Shown here: one piece after another, positions 1-8,128 of the stretch
How the letters are laid out: every line of letters starts with the position of its first letter
How positions within the stretch are numbered: the stretch's first letter is position 1
Source: Timonella sp031979385
GTDB taxonomy: Bacteria; Actinomycetota; Actinomycetes; Actinomycetales; Cellulomonadaceae
Length of the DNA stretch: 64,000 nucleotides
Direction of reading: 5' to 3'
Assembly: GCA_031979385.1 (NCBI GenBank)
Contig: DALZEF010000014.1
Span: 10,761 to 74,760, forward strand
The notes under the pieces: generated by a model
Database searches by the model: none
Seen by the model: the letters and a program-made list of their open reading frames with translations, nothing else
Told to the model about the DNA's origin: nothing
Program-made: the position numbers and the translations under genes

Positions 1-1
1 C

Positions 2-220
2 GAGATCCGCACACTCGGTCGCACCATGACACAGCGTGCCGTCGACATCCTCGCGTTCTTCGACCGCCCCGGCACATCGAACGGGCCGACGGAGGCGATC
101 AACGGGCGGCTCGAACACCTGCGCGGCTCAGCGCTCGGCTTCCGCAACCTCACCAACTATGTCGCTAGGTCGCTGCTCGAAGCCGGAGGATTCAGACCTG
201 CGCTACACCCTCAATCGTGA
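2..220 (+). CDS. ISL3-family transposase, C-terminal fragment (cut by window edge)
   Basis: This is the C-terminal end of a DDE transposase of the ISL3 (IS204/IS1001/IS1096/IS1165) group, which would catalyse cut-and-paste movement of its own element. The reading frame is open from base 2, upstream of the first ATG at 26, so the gene continues to the left of the window. The motif SNGPTEAINGRLEHLRG followed by GFRN and a terminal LLEAGG-like segment is the signature C-terminus of the family. The catalytic triad residues before the final Glu lie outside the window, so intactness cannot be judged. No terminal inverted repeat is obvious within the next 150 bases. Confidence 0.85.
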   Translation, partial: EIRTLGRTMTQRAVDILAFFDRPGTSNGPTEAINGRLEHLRGSALGFRNLTNYVARSLLEAGGFRPALHPQS

Positions 221-385
221 AGAGCCAGTATCACTTACACGAGGTAAGTGCGGTTGCTTATCCAAAAAAGGGACGTAGGTCCTTGTCAGGGCCCAACTAC
301 AGAACAATACACTCGAAACATGTTCTCCCTGATCACAGCACACGGCTGACGCACGCGCCCCTTAGTTATTACTACAGTCTCGTTA

Positions 386-934
386 TTGTTTCTGCTCAAT
401 GCGGCTCTACCTGCGAGCGCAGACCCAGACTTTGTGGACGGGATACCTGACACCGGAGACCACACATGGTGCGTTGATAGTGGGTTCAATCACGAATGGC
501 GTGCAGGTAACACAATGGGCTTTATTGATGCACAAACCAAAGTGAAATCGAAGAAAATTGCGTGCGGAGATAAGACAGACGTCACTTGGCACCAAGGTAC
601 CGTCAAGACTGCGACCGGCCGAGCCTACGGAAGCGCTCAGTGTAAGAAGACAACCAACAAGAGATGCGATAAATACACCATCACCCTCGACATGTGGACC
701 ATCAACCAAGAGTCGCGGAGCACCGATCAACTGAAAAAGACGATGTGTCATGAACTAGGGCACACCCTAGGGTTAAGCCACTATAAGAACACTGCATATC
801 CGGGGACGGACACAACAAACAGTTGCCTCAGATCTGGCAGTGTCAGCCAAATCTCTTCGGCTCAAACCAAATGGTTGACAACGTTCGGGAAACATCACAT
901 TGACAATCATATTCACCGGTATTTCGGAAAGTAG
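386..934 (+). pseudogene. Small secreted metzincin-like zinc protease with interrupted signal-peptide region
   Basis: The product carries HELGHTLGLSH (His122, Glu123, His126, His132 counted from the TTG at 386), the HExxHxxGxxH zinc site of metzincin/matrixin-like proteases, near the C-terminus of a protein of about 180 residues. The bases just upstream encode an RTRP n-region and a hydrophobic stretch ending LPASA|D, which looks like a Sec signal peptide. That n-region has no start codon. The only ATG in frame (320-322, MFSLITAHG) is separated from it by a TGA at 347-349. The TTG at 386 would leave a signal peptide that is too short and lacks positive charge. Either the gene is broken by a nonsense mutation, or it uses an unusual start. 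A lipoprotein gene follows after 12 bases. The composition is AT-richer than the rest of the window. Confidence 0.7.
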
Positions 935-946
935 GGGCAGATCTAC

Positions 947-1678
947 ATGCTTGCAAAGAAACTCATGTTGCTCGGCGCACTGGTGTTCGTGACAGGTGCT
1001 TGCACCGTCCCTGGTCCGCCGACACCCGTTGATCTTCCTGAAGCATACGCTTCCTTAGAAGATACTGAGCGAGTGCGGAACCTTAACCATGCGGACTTCG
1101 ATATTCTGGAAAGCCCTACCGAGGTAGCTGAGATACTACCCGTAGTACTGACAGGGAAGGTCGTGTCAGTTCACGAAGGCCCCGCCTTCTACAGCACAGG
1201 TCTGACTGATTACTATTCCTTTGTTGAAATCCGTCTTGACGAACTCATCAAGGATGAGCAAGACACTAGGAGTTCGTCTGTCTATGTACTTATTGATTCT
1301 GGCGGAGCGGTCACGGATGAACACGGCGTAGAAGTACCTCGCCAAGAAGGCGAATCCTATTCAAGGCTCACCAAAGAAGAACTTGCACTGGCTTTCCCAA
1401 TCGGCGTGAATGCAACCGTCATGGGCTACTACACAACTCTTCAGTCCCCGGTAGATGGTGCCGTATCTATCAGACAGGGTGTGAAACTACCCAAAGATGC
1501 CTTACTGATTGGTCCGGACCCCCAAGGCTTCATCCTCGAAGGTAAAAACCACACCGCGATTAATATGCAATCAGAGCAAGAAAATATTGAGTTCGGTGCT
1601 TGGGATACCGGAGCAGACGCGTTCACTGAACTCGTGGAAACCCTCGAAGAAGCCGCTGTATCCGGGGATCTAGACTGA
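947..1678 (+). CDS. Hypothetical lipoprotein
   Basis: The 243-residue product begins with MLAKKLMLLGALVFVTGAC, a basic n-region, hydrophobic core and VTGAC lipobox, so it should be lipidated at Cys19 and anchored outside the cytoplasmic membrane. A GGGG-containing ribosome site lies 7-12 bases before the ATG. The mature part is mostly acidic and has no domain that I recognise. It follows the metzincin-like gene by 12 bases in the same direction, so the two are probably co-transcribed. Like that gene it is visibly less GC-rich than the housekeeping genes to the right, which suggests acquisition together with the adjacent ISL3 element. Confidence 0.75.
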   Translation: MLAKKLMLLGALVFVTGACTVPGPPTPVDLPEAYASLEDTERVRNLNHADFDILESPTEVAEILPVVLTGKVVSVHEGPAFYSTGLTDYYSFVEIRLDELIKDEQDTRSSSVYVLIDSGGAVTDEHGVEVPRQEGESYSRLTKEELALAFPIGVNATVMGYYTTLQSPVDGAVSIRQGVKLPKDALLIGPDPQGFILEGKNHTAINMQSEQENIEFGAWDTGADAFTELVETLEEAAVSGDLD

Positions 1679-1686
1679 CCACACGT

Positions 1687-3081
1687 TTACAGCAGTTTGC
1701 GCAGGAGCGCGGACTTGCCTTCCTCAAAGGGCGGATAGACCAGTGCCATCGTGTCAGGGGTGAGCGGTTTCGAGACCACGGACTTCTCATGGCTGAACAC
1801 CTCAACGGAACGTTTGCCGTGGTAAGAACCCATACCTGACTCCCCTACCCCACCAAAGGGCAGGTCAGGAATCGCGAGATGAGCAACGGGCAGGCCAAAG
1901 GTGAGTGCCCCCGATGACGTGTCACGCAGGAACGCTCGGCGCACTTGACGTTTTTCCGAGAACACGTACAGCGCCAAGGGCTTGTCTCCGCCGCGAATGT
2001 ACGAGATCGCCTCAGCCGCATCGCGCACGGTCAAGATGGGCAGAATCGGGCCGAATATCTCTTCCTGCATCACGGGAGCATCGGGAGAGGCGCCGAACAG
2101 AACGGTTGGGGCAATGTAGAGCTCTTCTCTGGAAACCTGTCCACCGGTTATTGTCTCGCCGTTCTCAGCACCCAGGTAGGTACTCAGACGGTCGAACTGC
2201 CGTTCGTTGATGATGCGTCCGTAGTCCTGCGAACTCTTCGGGTCGGGACCGTACATTCGCTCCACCATCCGTGCGATGGCGTGGGCCAAGTCCCGGGCCA
2301 CGCTCGGAGTCGCCAGCACGTAGTCAGGGGCAACACAGGTTTGACCGGCATTCACGAATTTGCCCCACGCAATGCGGGCAGCCACCAGATCGATGTCCTG
2401 CGTGTCATCCACGAACACCGGTGATTTGCCACCCAGTTCCAGGGTGACCGGTGTCAGGTGCTGGGCTGCAGCGGTCATGACGATTCGTCCGACCGTGCCA
2501 TTCCCTGTGTAGAAAATATGGTCAAAGCGCTGTTCCAGCAGTTCCGTCGTCTCCGGAACCCCTCCTTCCACAACCACCACGGCACGCGGGTCTAGGTACT
2601 TGGGGATCAAGTCCGCCAACAGCGACGAAGTGTGGGCCGCGATCTCGCTGGGTTTGGCCACCACGGCGTTTCCGGCAGCGAGCGCGCCAATCATCGGCGC
2701 GAGCAACAGTTGCACCGGATAGTTCCACGGCGCGATGATCAGTGTCACTCCCAGCGGCTCTAATACCGTATATGCGCGCGCGGGTAGCACTGCAAGACTC
2801 GGTTTCACAGCCTGCGGTTTGAGCCAACGTTTGAGGTTCTTGAGTGTATGCGCGATTTCGGTGCGGATGATCGCGAGTTCGGTCGTGTACGTCTCATGCT
2901 CGTGTTTACGGAGGTCTGCGTGGACGGCAGCGCATAGTGCGGCCTCATTGTCGGCGACGAGGCGGTCCAGTGCCTGCAACTGCTCGCGCCGCCAGGCATA
3001 CGGTTTGGTGACACCCTGATCGAAGCCATCTCGAACGTGTGCCACGTGCTGGGCGATGTCTGTGTTCGGTGTAGCGTTCAT
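1687..3081 (-). CDS. NAD(P)-dependent aldehyde dehydrogenase (class 3-like)
   Basis: This protein of about 464 residues belongs to the aldehyde dehydrogenase superfamily and would oxidise an aldehyde to the acid in the cytoplasm. Visible signatures are PWNYPV, the glycine of the cofactor site FYTGNGTVG, the general-base motif LELGGKSP and the catalytic cysteine in NAGQTCVAPDY. Near the C-terminus are EEIFGPILP and the PFGGVGESGMGSYHG motif. The length and the C-terminal SGMGSYHGKRSVEVFSHEKSV pattern resemble the class 3 fatty/aryl aldehyde group (ALDH3, coniferyl aldehyde dehydrogenases). I chose the ATG at 3081 because the sequence before it (to a possible start at 3144) is non-conserved and Pro/Thr-rich. 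The substrate cannot be told from sequence. Confidence 0.93.
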   Translation of the reverse strand: MNATPNTDIAQHVAHVRDGFDQGVTKPYAWRREQLQALDRLVADNEAALCAAVHADLRKHEHETYTTELAIIRTEIAHTLKNLKRWLKPQAVKPSLAVLPARAYTVLEPLGVTLIIAPWNYPVQLLLAPMIGALAAGNAVVAKPSEIAAHTSSLLADLIPKYLDPRAVVVVEGGVPETTELLEQRFDHIFYTGNGTVGRIVMTAAAQHLTPVTLELGGKSPVFVDDTQDIDLVAARIAWGKFVNAGQTCVAPDYVLATPSVARDLAHAIARMVERMYGPDPKSSQDYGRIINERQFDRLSTYLGAENGETITGGQVSREELYIAPTVLFGASPDAPVMQEEIFGPILPILTVRDAAEAISYIRGGDKPLALYVFSEKRQVRRAFLRDTSSGALTFGLPVAHLAIPDLPFGGVGESGMGSYHGKRSVEVFSHEKSVVSKPLTPDTMALVYPPFEEGKSALLRKLL

Positions 3082-3132
3082 ATGTTTGGGTCCCGTCACA
3101 TCAGTAGCCGGAGTCGATGGGCTATTTTTGGT

Positions 3133-3190
3133 CCGCACACCCACACTTTATACACGCCATCGGACCAATTTCAGCCCTTCGACCTTTAAG
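3133..3190. repeat. Dispersed intergenic repeat, family B, copy 1
   Basis: The segment reads CACACTTTATACACGCCATC, then GGACCAATTTCAGCCCTTCG, then ACCTTTAAGGG. It is an imperfect copy of a motif also found near 36805, inside both arms of the inverted repeat around 48771 and 50090, and twice between 60700 and 60835. The shared pattern is a CACACTTTat box, CCACCCGGACC, TTTtcaGCCC and TCGAG. Confidence 0.55.
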
Positions 3191-3267
3191 GGATGAGAAA
3201 GGGGCTGCGCAGGAAGAGGCCTTACAGAAAACCAGGCCGTACCGGAAGAGACCGCACGGGAAAGAGG

Positions 3268-4485
3268 TTAGACGGCGCGGCGTCGTTCCAGAATCGAGTT
3301 CAGTGTAACGCCGGAGTCCTGGACAGCCGCGCCGACTGTACTTTCCGAGGCCACGCCTTCGACCTGAGCCGATGCTGGTGCCACGGCGTCAGTCTGTTGA
3401 GCGTCGCGCTGCACAGCGGTTGTTTGTCCTGCAAGTTCGCGTTGGCGCGCTTCGCGGGCGATCTCTTCCATGCGTGCCTTGGTGACCTTTTGGATCTCCG
3501 TGGTGATGCCCGGTGCCTCCCACCGTGGCGCAGCGGGCTTCGATGCGTAGGTTGGGGTTGGGACGGCAGAAGCACTCCATGTACGTCCGGCTGCCGGAGG
3601 AGCGGGTACTGGTGTTTCGGTCCGTGCGGTTCGCCCAGAAGCGGTAGATGCGCTGGTTGCTTCGTCTGCAGACACGGCCTTCTTGACCTGTTGCTGCGTG
3701 GCCTGTTGTGAGGCCGCCCGTTCCGGCTTCTGAACGCTGTTCGTGCGAGCCACACTCTCCGCGCGTTCCGCAATACCAGGAGCCACGGGTCGTCCCGTGA
3801 CGTGCTTCTTGGCGAAGATCGAGGATTCAACCTTGGAGATGACGGTTGTGGACACGTCTTCCGAGACCTGAAGTGTTTCACCGGTGCGCACGGCAGAAAC
3901 TGGACGTCCCTTGAGTTTGCGCTCCGTGGGGCTCTCCTGGCGTGGCGCATAGGTGGCCTTACGCTGGCGTGCGACATAGGCGGCGTCGTTGCGTTGGTTT
4001 GCGAGCACTGCGCGACGCCCCAACCCGAGCACCGTGACCATGAGCGAAGCAGGCACCGCGACCCACCCGACACTCAGGGCGGTGGTTGCGGCGACAACGG
4101 ACACAACCACAACGGCGAGGAACAGCGTGAAGGTCAGGAAGGCGCGGCGGCGAGCCGCTGCGGCACGGCGCTCGAGTTGTGCGCGGCGTGCGGGGCTCAT
4201 GGGGATGCCCGTCATCTGTCCTCCTTGCGGTATCCGGCTTGGGCGGGTTGCCTGCCCGAGTGGGGGTGTCAAGATCGCGGACGAACTTGACTGTGCCGGT
4301 TGTGAGTCAGCACCCGCGGCATCCGGTTCGGCGTTTGCCACCTTGAGGACACGCAGTTCCGACGAGAATCGGTCTGTGGCGCGCGAGTCCTTGAGGTTCT
4401 GCCTGCGACGCAGGACGTTGGGTACCACGTAGGCGATCCAGAGCCCGAACACTACAACGAGTGCGAGTCCGGTAGCCTGTTCCAC
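3268..4485 (-). CDS. Conserved actinobacterial membrane protein, function unknown
   Basis: The protein has about 405 residues. It starts with a transmembrane segment followed by a basic cluster (ALVVVFGLWIAYVVPNVLRR), then a Ser/Pro-rich linker, a basic MSPARRAQLERRAAAARRR stretch, and one or two further membrane segments around FLAVVVVSVVAATTALSVGW. The remaining C-terminal 250 residues are Ala/Pro/Thr-rich and probably disordered. Proteins of this architecture commonly sit beside Glp/MoeA and GNAT genes in Micrococcales, as here, but I know no assigned function. The start is uncertain: GTG codons at 4485 and 4491 precede EQATG. The upstream reading frame runs into the repeat array and N gap and is not credible as coding. 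Confidence 0.75.
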   Translation of the reverse strand: MEQATGLALVVVFGLWIAYVVPNVLRRRQNLKDSRATDRFSSELRVLKVANAEPDAAGADSQPAQSSSSAILTPPLGQATRPSRIPQGGQMTGIPMSPARRAQLERRAAAARRRAFLTFTLFLAVVVVSVVAATTALSVGWVAVPASLMVTVLGLGRRAVLANQRNDAAYVARQRKATYAPRQESPTERKLKGRPVSAVRTGETLQVSEDVSTTVISKVESSIFAKKHVTGRPVAPGIAERAESVARTNSVQKPERAASQQATQQQVKKAVSADEATSASTASGRTARTETPVPAPPAAGRTWSASAVPTPTYASKPAAPRWEAPGITTEIQKVTKARMEEIAREARQRELAGQTTAVQRDAQQTDAVAPASAQVEGVASESTVGAAVQDSGVTLNSILERRRAV

Positions 4486-4570
4486 ACACACGACGTTATT
4501 GCAGTATCGGTGGTGTATCTGGTATTGGCTGCGGTGTGTCTTGCAACTAAATGACACCCGTGTAGTTAGC

Positions 4571-4955
4571 GCTGGGGACAAGGTAGTGCAGCAAAGAGTA
4601 GGGATGTCGCGAAGCAGATCCCNNNNNNNNNNNNNNNNNNNNNNNNNNNNNNNNNNNNNNNNNNNNNNNNNNNNNNNNNNNNNNNNNNNNNNNNNNNNNN
4701 NNNNNNNNNNNNNNNNNNNNNNTACCGGCGCGAAACGAACGTATGTTCCCAGCAGTTTAGATATCGCGCCAGCTGGGGACAAGGTAGTGCAGCAAAGAGT
4801 AGGGATGTCGCGAAGCAGATCCCTACCGGCGCGAAACGAACGTATGTTCCCAGCAGTTTAGATATCGCGCCAGCTGGGAACGAGGCAACGGAGCGGAGTG
4901 TGGGGATACCCCACAGCAGATCCCTACCGGAGCGAAGCGGACGCGTGTTCCCAGC
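4571..4955. repeat. Tandem array of about 101-bp palindromic repeats (family A) spanning an assembly gap
   Basis: A unit of about 101 bp begins at 4571 (runs into the gap), is complete at 4772-4872, and is followed by a diverged third copy at 4873-4955. Each unit has an outer inverted repeat, GCTGGGGAC at the left and GTTCCCAGC at the right. Inside it is a perfect 8-bp stem GTAGGGAT/ATCCCTAC (4799-4806 with 4819-4826 in the complete copy) around the loop GTCGCGAAGCAG. Diverged single copies in the opposite orientation occur at 18069-18143 and 36339-36400. It resembles a REP-type element. No protein is convincingly encoded. Confidence 0.8.
4623..4722. other. Assembly gap (100 N)
   Basis: A run of exactly 100 N lies inside the 101-bp tandem repeat array, so the true number of repeat units is unknown and the gap length is probably a placeholder. 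Confidence 0.95.
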
Positions 4956-4973
4956 AGGATCGCCCAACTGGGT

Positions 4974-5603
4974 TTAGCCGTTGCGCCATCGGTGCATCAT
5001 TCCCAGACCGCATTCCTCGACTGTGATCGCGTAGGCATTGTGATCAGCCCATTGACCGTTGATGTGCAGGTAGCGCTCACGTAGCCCCTCGAACCGTAAT
5101 CCCAGTTTCTCCGCGACCCTCAGGCTTGCGCGGTTCTCGGGTCGGATGTTGATTTCAACACGGTGGAGTTTGAGCTCTTGGAAGGCATAGTCAACGATCA
5201 TCGCCACAGCCGTTGGGGTGATGCCACGTCCGGCGAACTCCCGGGACACCCAGTATCCGATGTGGGCGTTGCGCAACGATCCGTAGCTGATCGACCCAAG
5301 AGATATCTGCCCGGCGAAACGGTCATCAACGAACATGCCCCACATGAACGACTCCCCGGCTCTGGCAGAGGCGTTGAGAGCGCTCAGGTAGTCGGAGTAG
5401 GTCCCTCCGGTTGGATGGGGTTCGCCCTCCACGAAGGGGACGGTCGCCTCCCATGGGATCAGCCAGTCGCGGTTTGCCCTGCGTACCGCATGCCATTCGC
5501 GGCGGTCGGCTAGTTTTAGTCGACGTAACAGCAGCGTGCCGTATGGCGGCTCGTCCCAGGCGTCCTCCCGTAGTTCGGGAGGTTTGGCACGCAATCCAAA
5601 CAT
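4974..5603 (-). CDS. GNAT-family N-acetyltransferase (RimJ/RimL-like)
   Basis: This 209-residue protein has the RimJ/RimL type of acetyltransferase fold. The N-terminal strand has LLLRRLKLADRREW, the mid-region has FAGQISLGSISYGSLRNAHIGYWV, and the acetyl-CoA loop region is REFAGRGITPTAVAMIVDYAF. The typical ENRASLRVAEKLGLRFEG motif is near the end. Such enzymes acetylate N-termini of ribosomal or other proteins, or small amines; the acceptor here is unknown. It starts 15 bases after the stop of the glp/moeA gene on the same strand, a linkage common in related actinobacteria, and is probably co-transcribed with it. Confidence 0.9.
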   Translation of the reverse strand: MFGLRAKPPELREDAWDEPPYGTLLLRRLKLADRREWHAVRRANRDWLIPWEATVPFVEGEPHPTGGTYSDYLSALNASARAGESFMWGMFVDDRFAGQISLGSISYGSLRNAHIGYWVSREFAGRGITPTAVAMIVDYAFQELKLHRVEINIRPENRASLRVAEKLGLRFEGLRERYLHINGQWADHNAYAITVEECGLGMMHRWRNG

Positions 5604-5618
5604 GTGAGTTCCCGCTGT

Positions 5619-6863
5619 CTAATCGTCGAGGACGAGGCAGTGCAGCGCCTGTCCGATGGCAACCTCGGTCATGTCCTCTGGCACGACTGCGAGCGCATTG
5701 GCCTGCGAGAGCGCACCCATGGTGAGCGATTCGGCTCGCATGGGGTCTCCCACGGGAAATAGTTGATACCCCTCCACCGGTGTTCCGGTCACGAACACAG
5801 GGAGGAATTGGCGCACGCCCGCCGGGCTTGACCAGCGTGCGGTTGACACCGCCTTCAACGAGGCGCGGTACAGGTCCGAATAGCCGGCCATCGCACGCAA
5901 CGCCGGACGCACGAACACCTCGAAGGCTATCTGCGCGGCAGCCGGGTGACCTGGCAGCGCATACAGAGGGACCAACCTGCCCGACTCGTCGGAAAACGTG
6001 GTGGCCGTGAGCTGTCCAAAGCCCTGATTCATGCCAGGGTGCATCGCCACATGGTCAAAGCGGACTCGGCCCAGCGGTCCGAGCACATCGCGCAGGGTGT
6101 CGTTCTCGCCCTCGGATAATCCGCCGGTGGTGATGAGGAAGTCGGCACGTACCAACTGGTCCTCAAGCGCCTCGCGCAACTGCGCGTTCGAGTCCGTTAC
6201 CGGCGCGACCGATATCGGAATCGCCCCCACGTCCGACACCGCCGTTCGCAGGGACGGCCCGTTCGCGTCATAGACGCCGGGACGAGAGGAACCCGGCTCA
6301 ACCAGTTCGTCGCCAACCGGGACGATGACCACGCGCGGCGCAGGATGGACCATCACACGCTTGAACCCGAGGCTTGCGGCGAAGGCGATCTGGCGTGCGC
6401 CCAAGCGCGTACCCGCCTCAAGCGCGACCTTGCCCTGAGGCACCTCCGCCCCGGCAGTCCACACGTATTGTCCCGGCGCGGGAATCCGCGTCATCGAGAC
6501 CCGCGCATCACCGCGATCGGTCCAGCCAAGTGGCACCACACTGTCCGCACCCACCGGAAGTGCCACACCGGATGACACCCGAATCGCCTGGAACTCGACC
6601 AAGCGCACCGGGGCATCGACGGGACTTGAGATCGAGTGGGCAACGGGAAACACCGCAGGCGAGTCCGGACTCGCCCCCTCTAGGTCCGCGGAGCGTACCG
6701 CATAGCCGTCGCACGCTGCGAGTGCCCGTCCCGGCACGTCCTCCACCGCGAGGATGTCCTTTGCGAGGATACTGCCCGCAGCATCCGTCAACACCACATC
6801 AAGCGGGTCGATCTGCCCCACCATGGAGAGCACTTGCGCTAGCTGCTCCTGAACCGTTCTCAT
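5619..6863 (-). CDS. glp: Gephyrin-like molybdotransferase Glp (MoeA family)
   Basis: The protein has about 414 residues and belongs to the MoeA family, which inserts molybdate into adenylated molybdopterin to complete the molybdenum cofactor. Domains run in family order: an N-terminal region with DVPGRALAACDGYAVR, a central MoaB/MogA-like domain with TGGLSEGENDTLRDVLG, and a C-terminal domain with ALPGHPAAAQIAFEVFVRP. The usual LxxAxDGYAV motif has Cys-Asp in place of Met-Asp. I prefer the ATG at 6863 (MRTVQEQL), which fits family N-termini and has AAGGTG just upstream. A GTG at 6890 is the alternative. Other Moco genes are not in the window. It is divergent from the cyclo-ligase gene. Confidence 0.9.
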   Translation of the reverse strand: MRTVQEQLAQVLSMVGQIDPLDVVLTDAAGSILAKDILAVEDVPGRALAACDGYAVRSADLEGASPDSPAVFPVAHSISSPVDAPVRLVEFQAIRVSSGVALPVGADSVVPLGWTDRGDARVSMTRIPAPGQYVWTAGAEVPQGKVALEAGTRLGARQIAFAASLGFKRVMVHPAPRVVIVPVGDELVEPGSSRPGVYDANGPSLRTAVSDVGAIPISVAPVTDSNAQLREALEDQLVRADFLITTGGLSEGENDTLRDVLGPLGRVRFDHVAMHPGMNQGFGQLTATTFSDESGRLVPLYALPGHPAAAQIAFEVFVRPALRAMAGYSDLYRASLKAVSTARWSSPAGVRQFLPVFVTGTPVEGYQLFPVGDPMRAESLTMGALSQANALAVVPEDMTEVAIGQALHCLVLDD

Positions 6864-7026
6864 GTTCACCTTGCTGTAGTTGCGCGCCACGACACGGCGC
6901 CCGGAACGCGGCCCGGTACCGACCGCTGTTTTAGGCTAAACCACCGTCGAGAAAAGCGTACGCATTAAAAGAAGAAGCCTGCGTTTTCTACCCACACATG
7001 ACAGTTTCTTTGAGATACTTTTAACC

Positions 7027-7671
7027 ATGGCAGTCAGCAGACAACCTTACCCAAGCGAAGACTTCACCGAAATCGAGGATGTCAAGTCCGCGCTTCGCAC
7101 CGCTATCCGCGAGCAGCGAGCCAACCGCAGTGAACGTCTCCGCCGCGAAGCCGCCCAAGACTTCGCAACCGTGCTGCTGAGCATCCCCGAGGTCAAAAAC
7201 GCGCACACCGTCGCGCTCTATGCCTCCCGTAACGGCGAACCTTCGACACTGCCGATCCTGAACTACCTGCAGGCGCTCGATAAACAGATCCTCCTCCCCG
7301 TCCTCGGCTCCGGGCTGCAACGTGGTTGGGCGCCATACGTGGGCGAGGATGATCTGTTGGAGCGGGCCCCCGGTCGCCCGCCAGAGCCATCGACCCCGCG
7401 CCTGAGCGCTGAAGCGCTCCAGGCCGCCGACGTCATCATCGCCCCGGCGCTCGCGGTGGACTCTCGCGGCGTTCGGCTCGGACAGGGAGGCGGATGGTAT
7501 GACCGCGCCCTGTTGCATGCTCGCGCCGGTGTGCAAACGATTGCGCTGGTCTACCCAGAAGAGATCTACGATGCCGCGACCACGCCGCTTCCCCACGAGG
7601 ATCATGACCTGCCCGTGCATGCCGTGGCGACCACCACACATTGGGCCATGCTTCCTATGAGCGGTCTATAA
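7027..7671 (+). CDS. 5-formyltetrahydrofolate cyclo-ligase
   Basis: This 214-residue enzyme would convert 5-formyl-THF to 5,10-methenyl-THF with ATP in cytosolic folate metabolism. Family marks are the early basic helix region KSALRTAIREQRANRSERLRR, the conserved ALYASRNGEPST stretch, IIAPALAVDSRGVRLGQGGGWYDRAL (the glycine-rich phosphate/folate loop near residue 155), and LPHEDHDLPVHAVATT near the C-terminus. The length is normal for the family. It is divergent from glp. The FmdB-like gene follows 84 bases downstream, an arrangement seen in many actinobacteria, where a galU gene often lies nearby; galU is not in this window. Confidence 0.94.
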   Translation: MAVSRQPYPSEDFTEIEDVKSALRTAIREQRANRSERLRREAAQDFATVLLSIPEVKNAHTVALYASRNGEPSTLPILNYLQALDKQILLPVLGSGLQRGWAPYVGEDDLLERAPGRPPEPSTPRLSAEALQAADVIIAPALAVDSRGVRLGQGGGWYDRALLHARAGVQTIALVYPEEIYDAATTPLPHEDHDLPVHAVATTTHWAMLPMSGL

Positions 7672-7755
7672 TTGGCACTCGGAGCGCTTGAGTGCCAGGT
7701 GCTCGGAGCGCCCGGCTAGCGGCGCTCGACGTGTACTAATTCTTGAGGAGACACT

Positions 7756-7953
7756 GTGCCTACCTACTCGTACCGTTGTACGGTCTGTGGCCACGCCTTC
7801 GATGCCCAGCAGTCGTTCTCGGACGCGGCGCTGACCGCATGCCCGCAGTGTGATGGCCTGTTGCGGAAGGTATTCTCAACGCCTGCCGTGACCTTCAAGG
7901 GTTCTGGTTTCTACCGGACAGATTCGAAGTCCTCGACTTCGAATAAGTCCTGA
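7756..7953 (+). CDS. FmdB-type zinc-ribbon protein
   Basis: This 65-residue protein begins MPTYSYRCTVCGHAFDAQQSF and has a second CPQCDG pair, giving the two CxxC knuckles of the FmdB/CxxC_CxxC_SSSS zinc-ribbon family. The C-terminus is Ser-rich (KVFSTPAVTFKGSGFYRTDS), as in the family. A GGAG ribosome site precedes the ATG. These proteins are often annotated as regulators, but no mechanism is established. A strong terminator follows 11 bases after the stop, so this is the last gene of the unit starting with the cyclo-ligase. Confidence 0.9.
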   Translation: MPTYSYRCTVCGHAFDAQQSFSDAALTACPQCDGLLRKVFSTPAVTFKGSGFYRTDSKSSTSNKS

Positions 7954-7964
7954 TCTGTGACTTC

Positions 7965-8000
7965 GGGCCGGTCTCTCCACCATGGAGAGACCGGCCCTTT
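7965..8000 (+). terminator. Rho-independent terminator after the FmdB-like gene
   Basis: A perfect 14-bp stem (GGGCCGGTCTCTCC with its complement) around the 5-base loop ACCAT, followed by TTTG. Confidence 0.85.
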
Positions 8001-8128
8001 GCATTGCCACAGGTTGCCTGCCACAGCAGAACTCCCCCTGTGAAGCGTTTGACCTTTTTGCTAGGGTCTTTTCTGGATCGTCGATAGACCCTCTGGGTAC
8101 CCGCGCTCGACAACGATTTGGAGTTCCC

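Noticed and set aside
3082..3144. 21-codon N-terminal extension of the aldehyde dehydrogenase
   Set aside because: Pro/Thr/Ser-rich, non-conserved, and with a better family start at 3081.
4499..4861. Frames reading through the repeat array and N gap
   Set aside because: They include translated N and identical repeat segments, without a start signal or a family.
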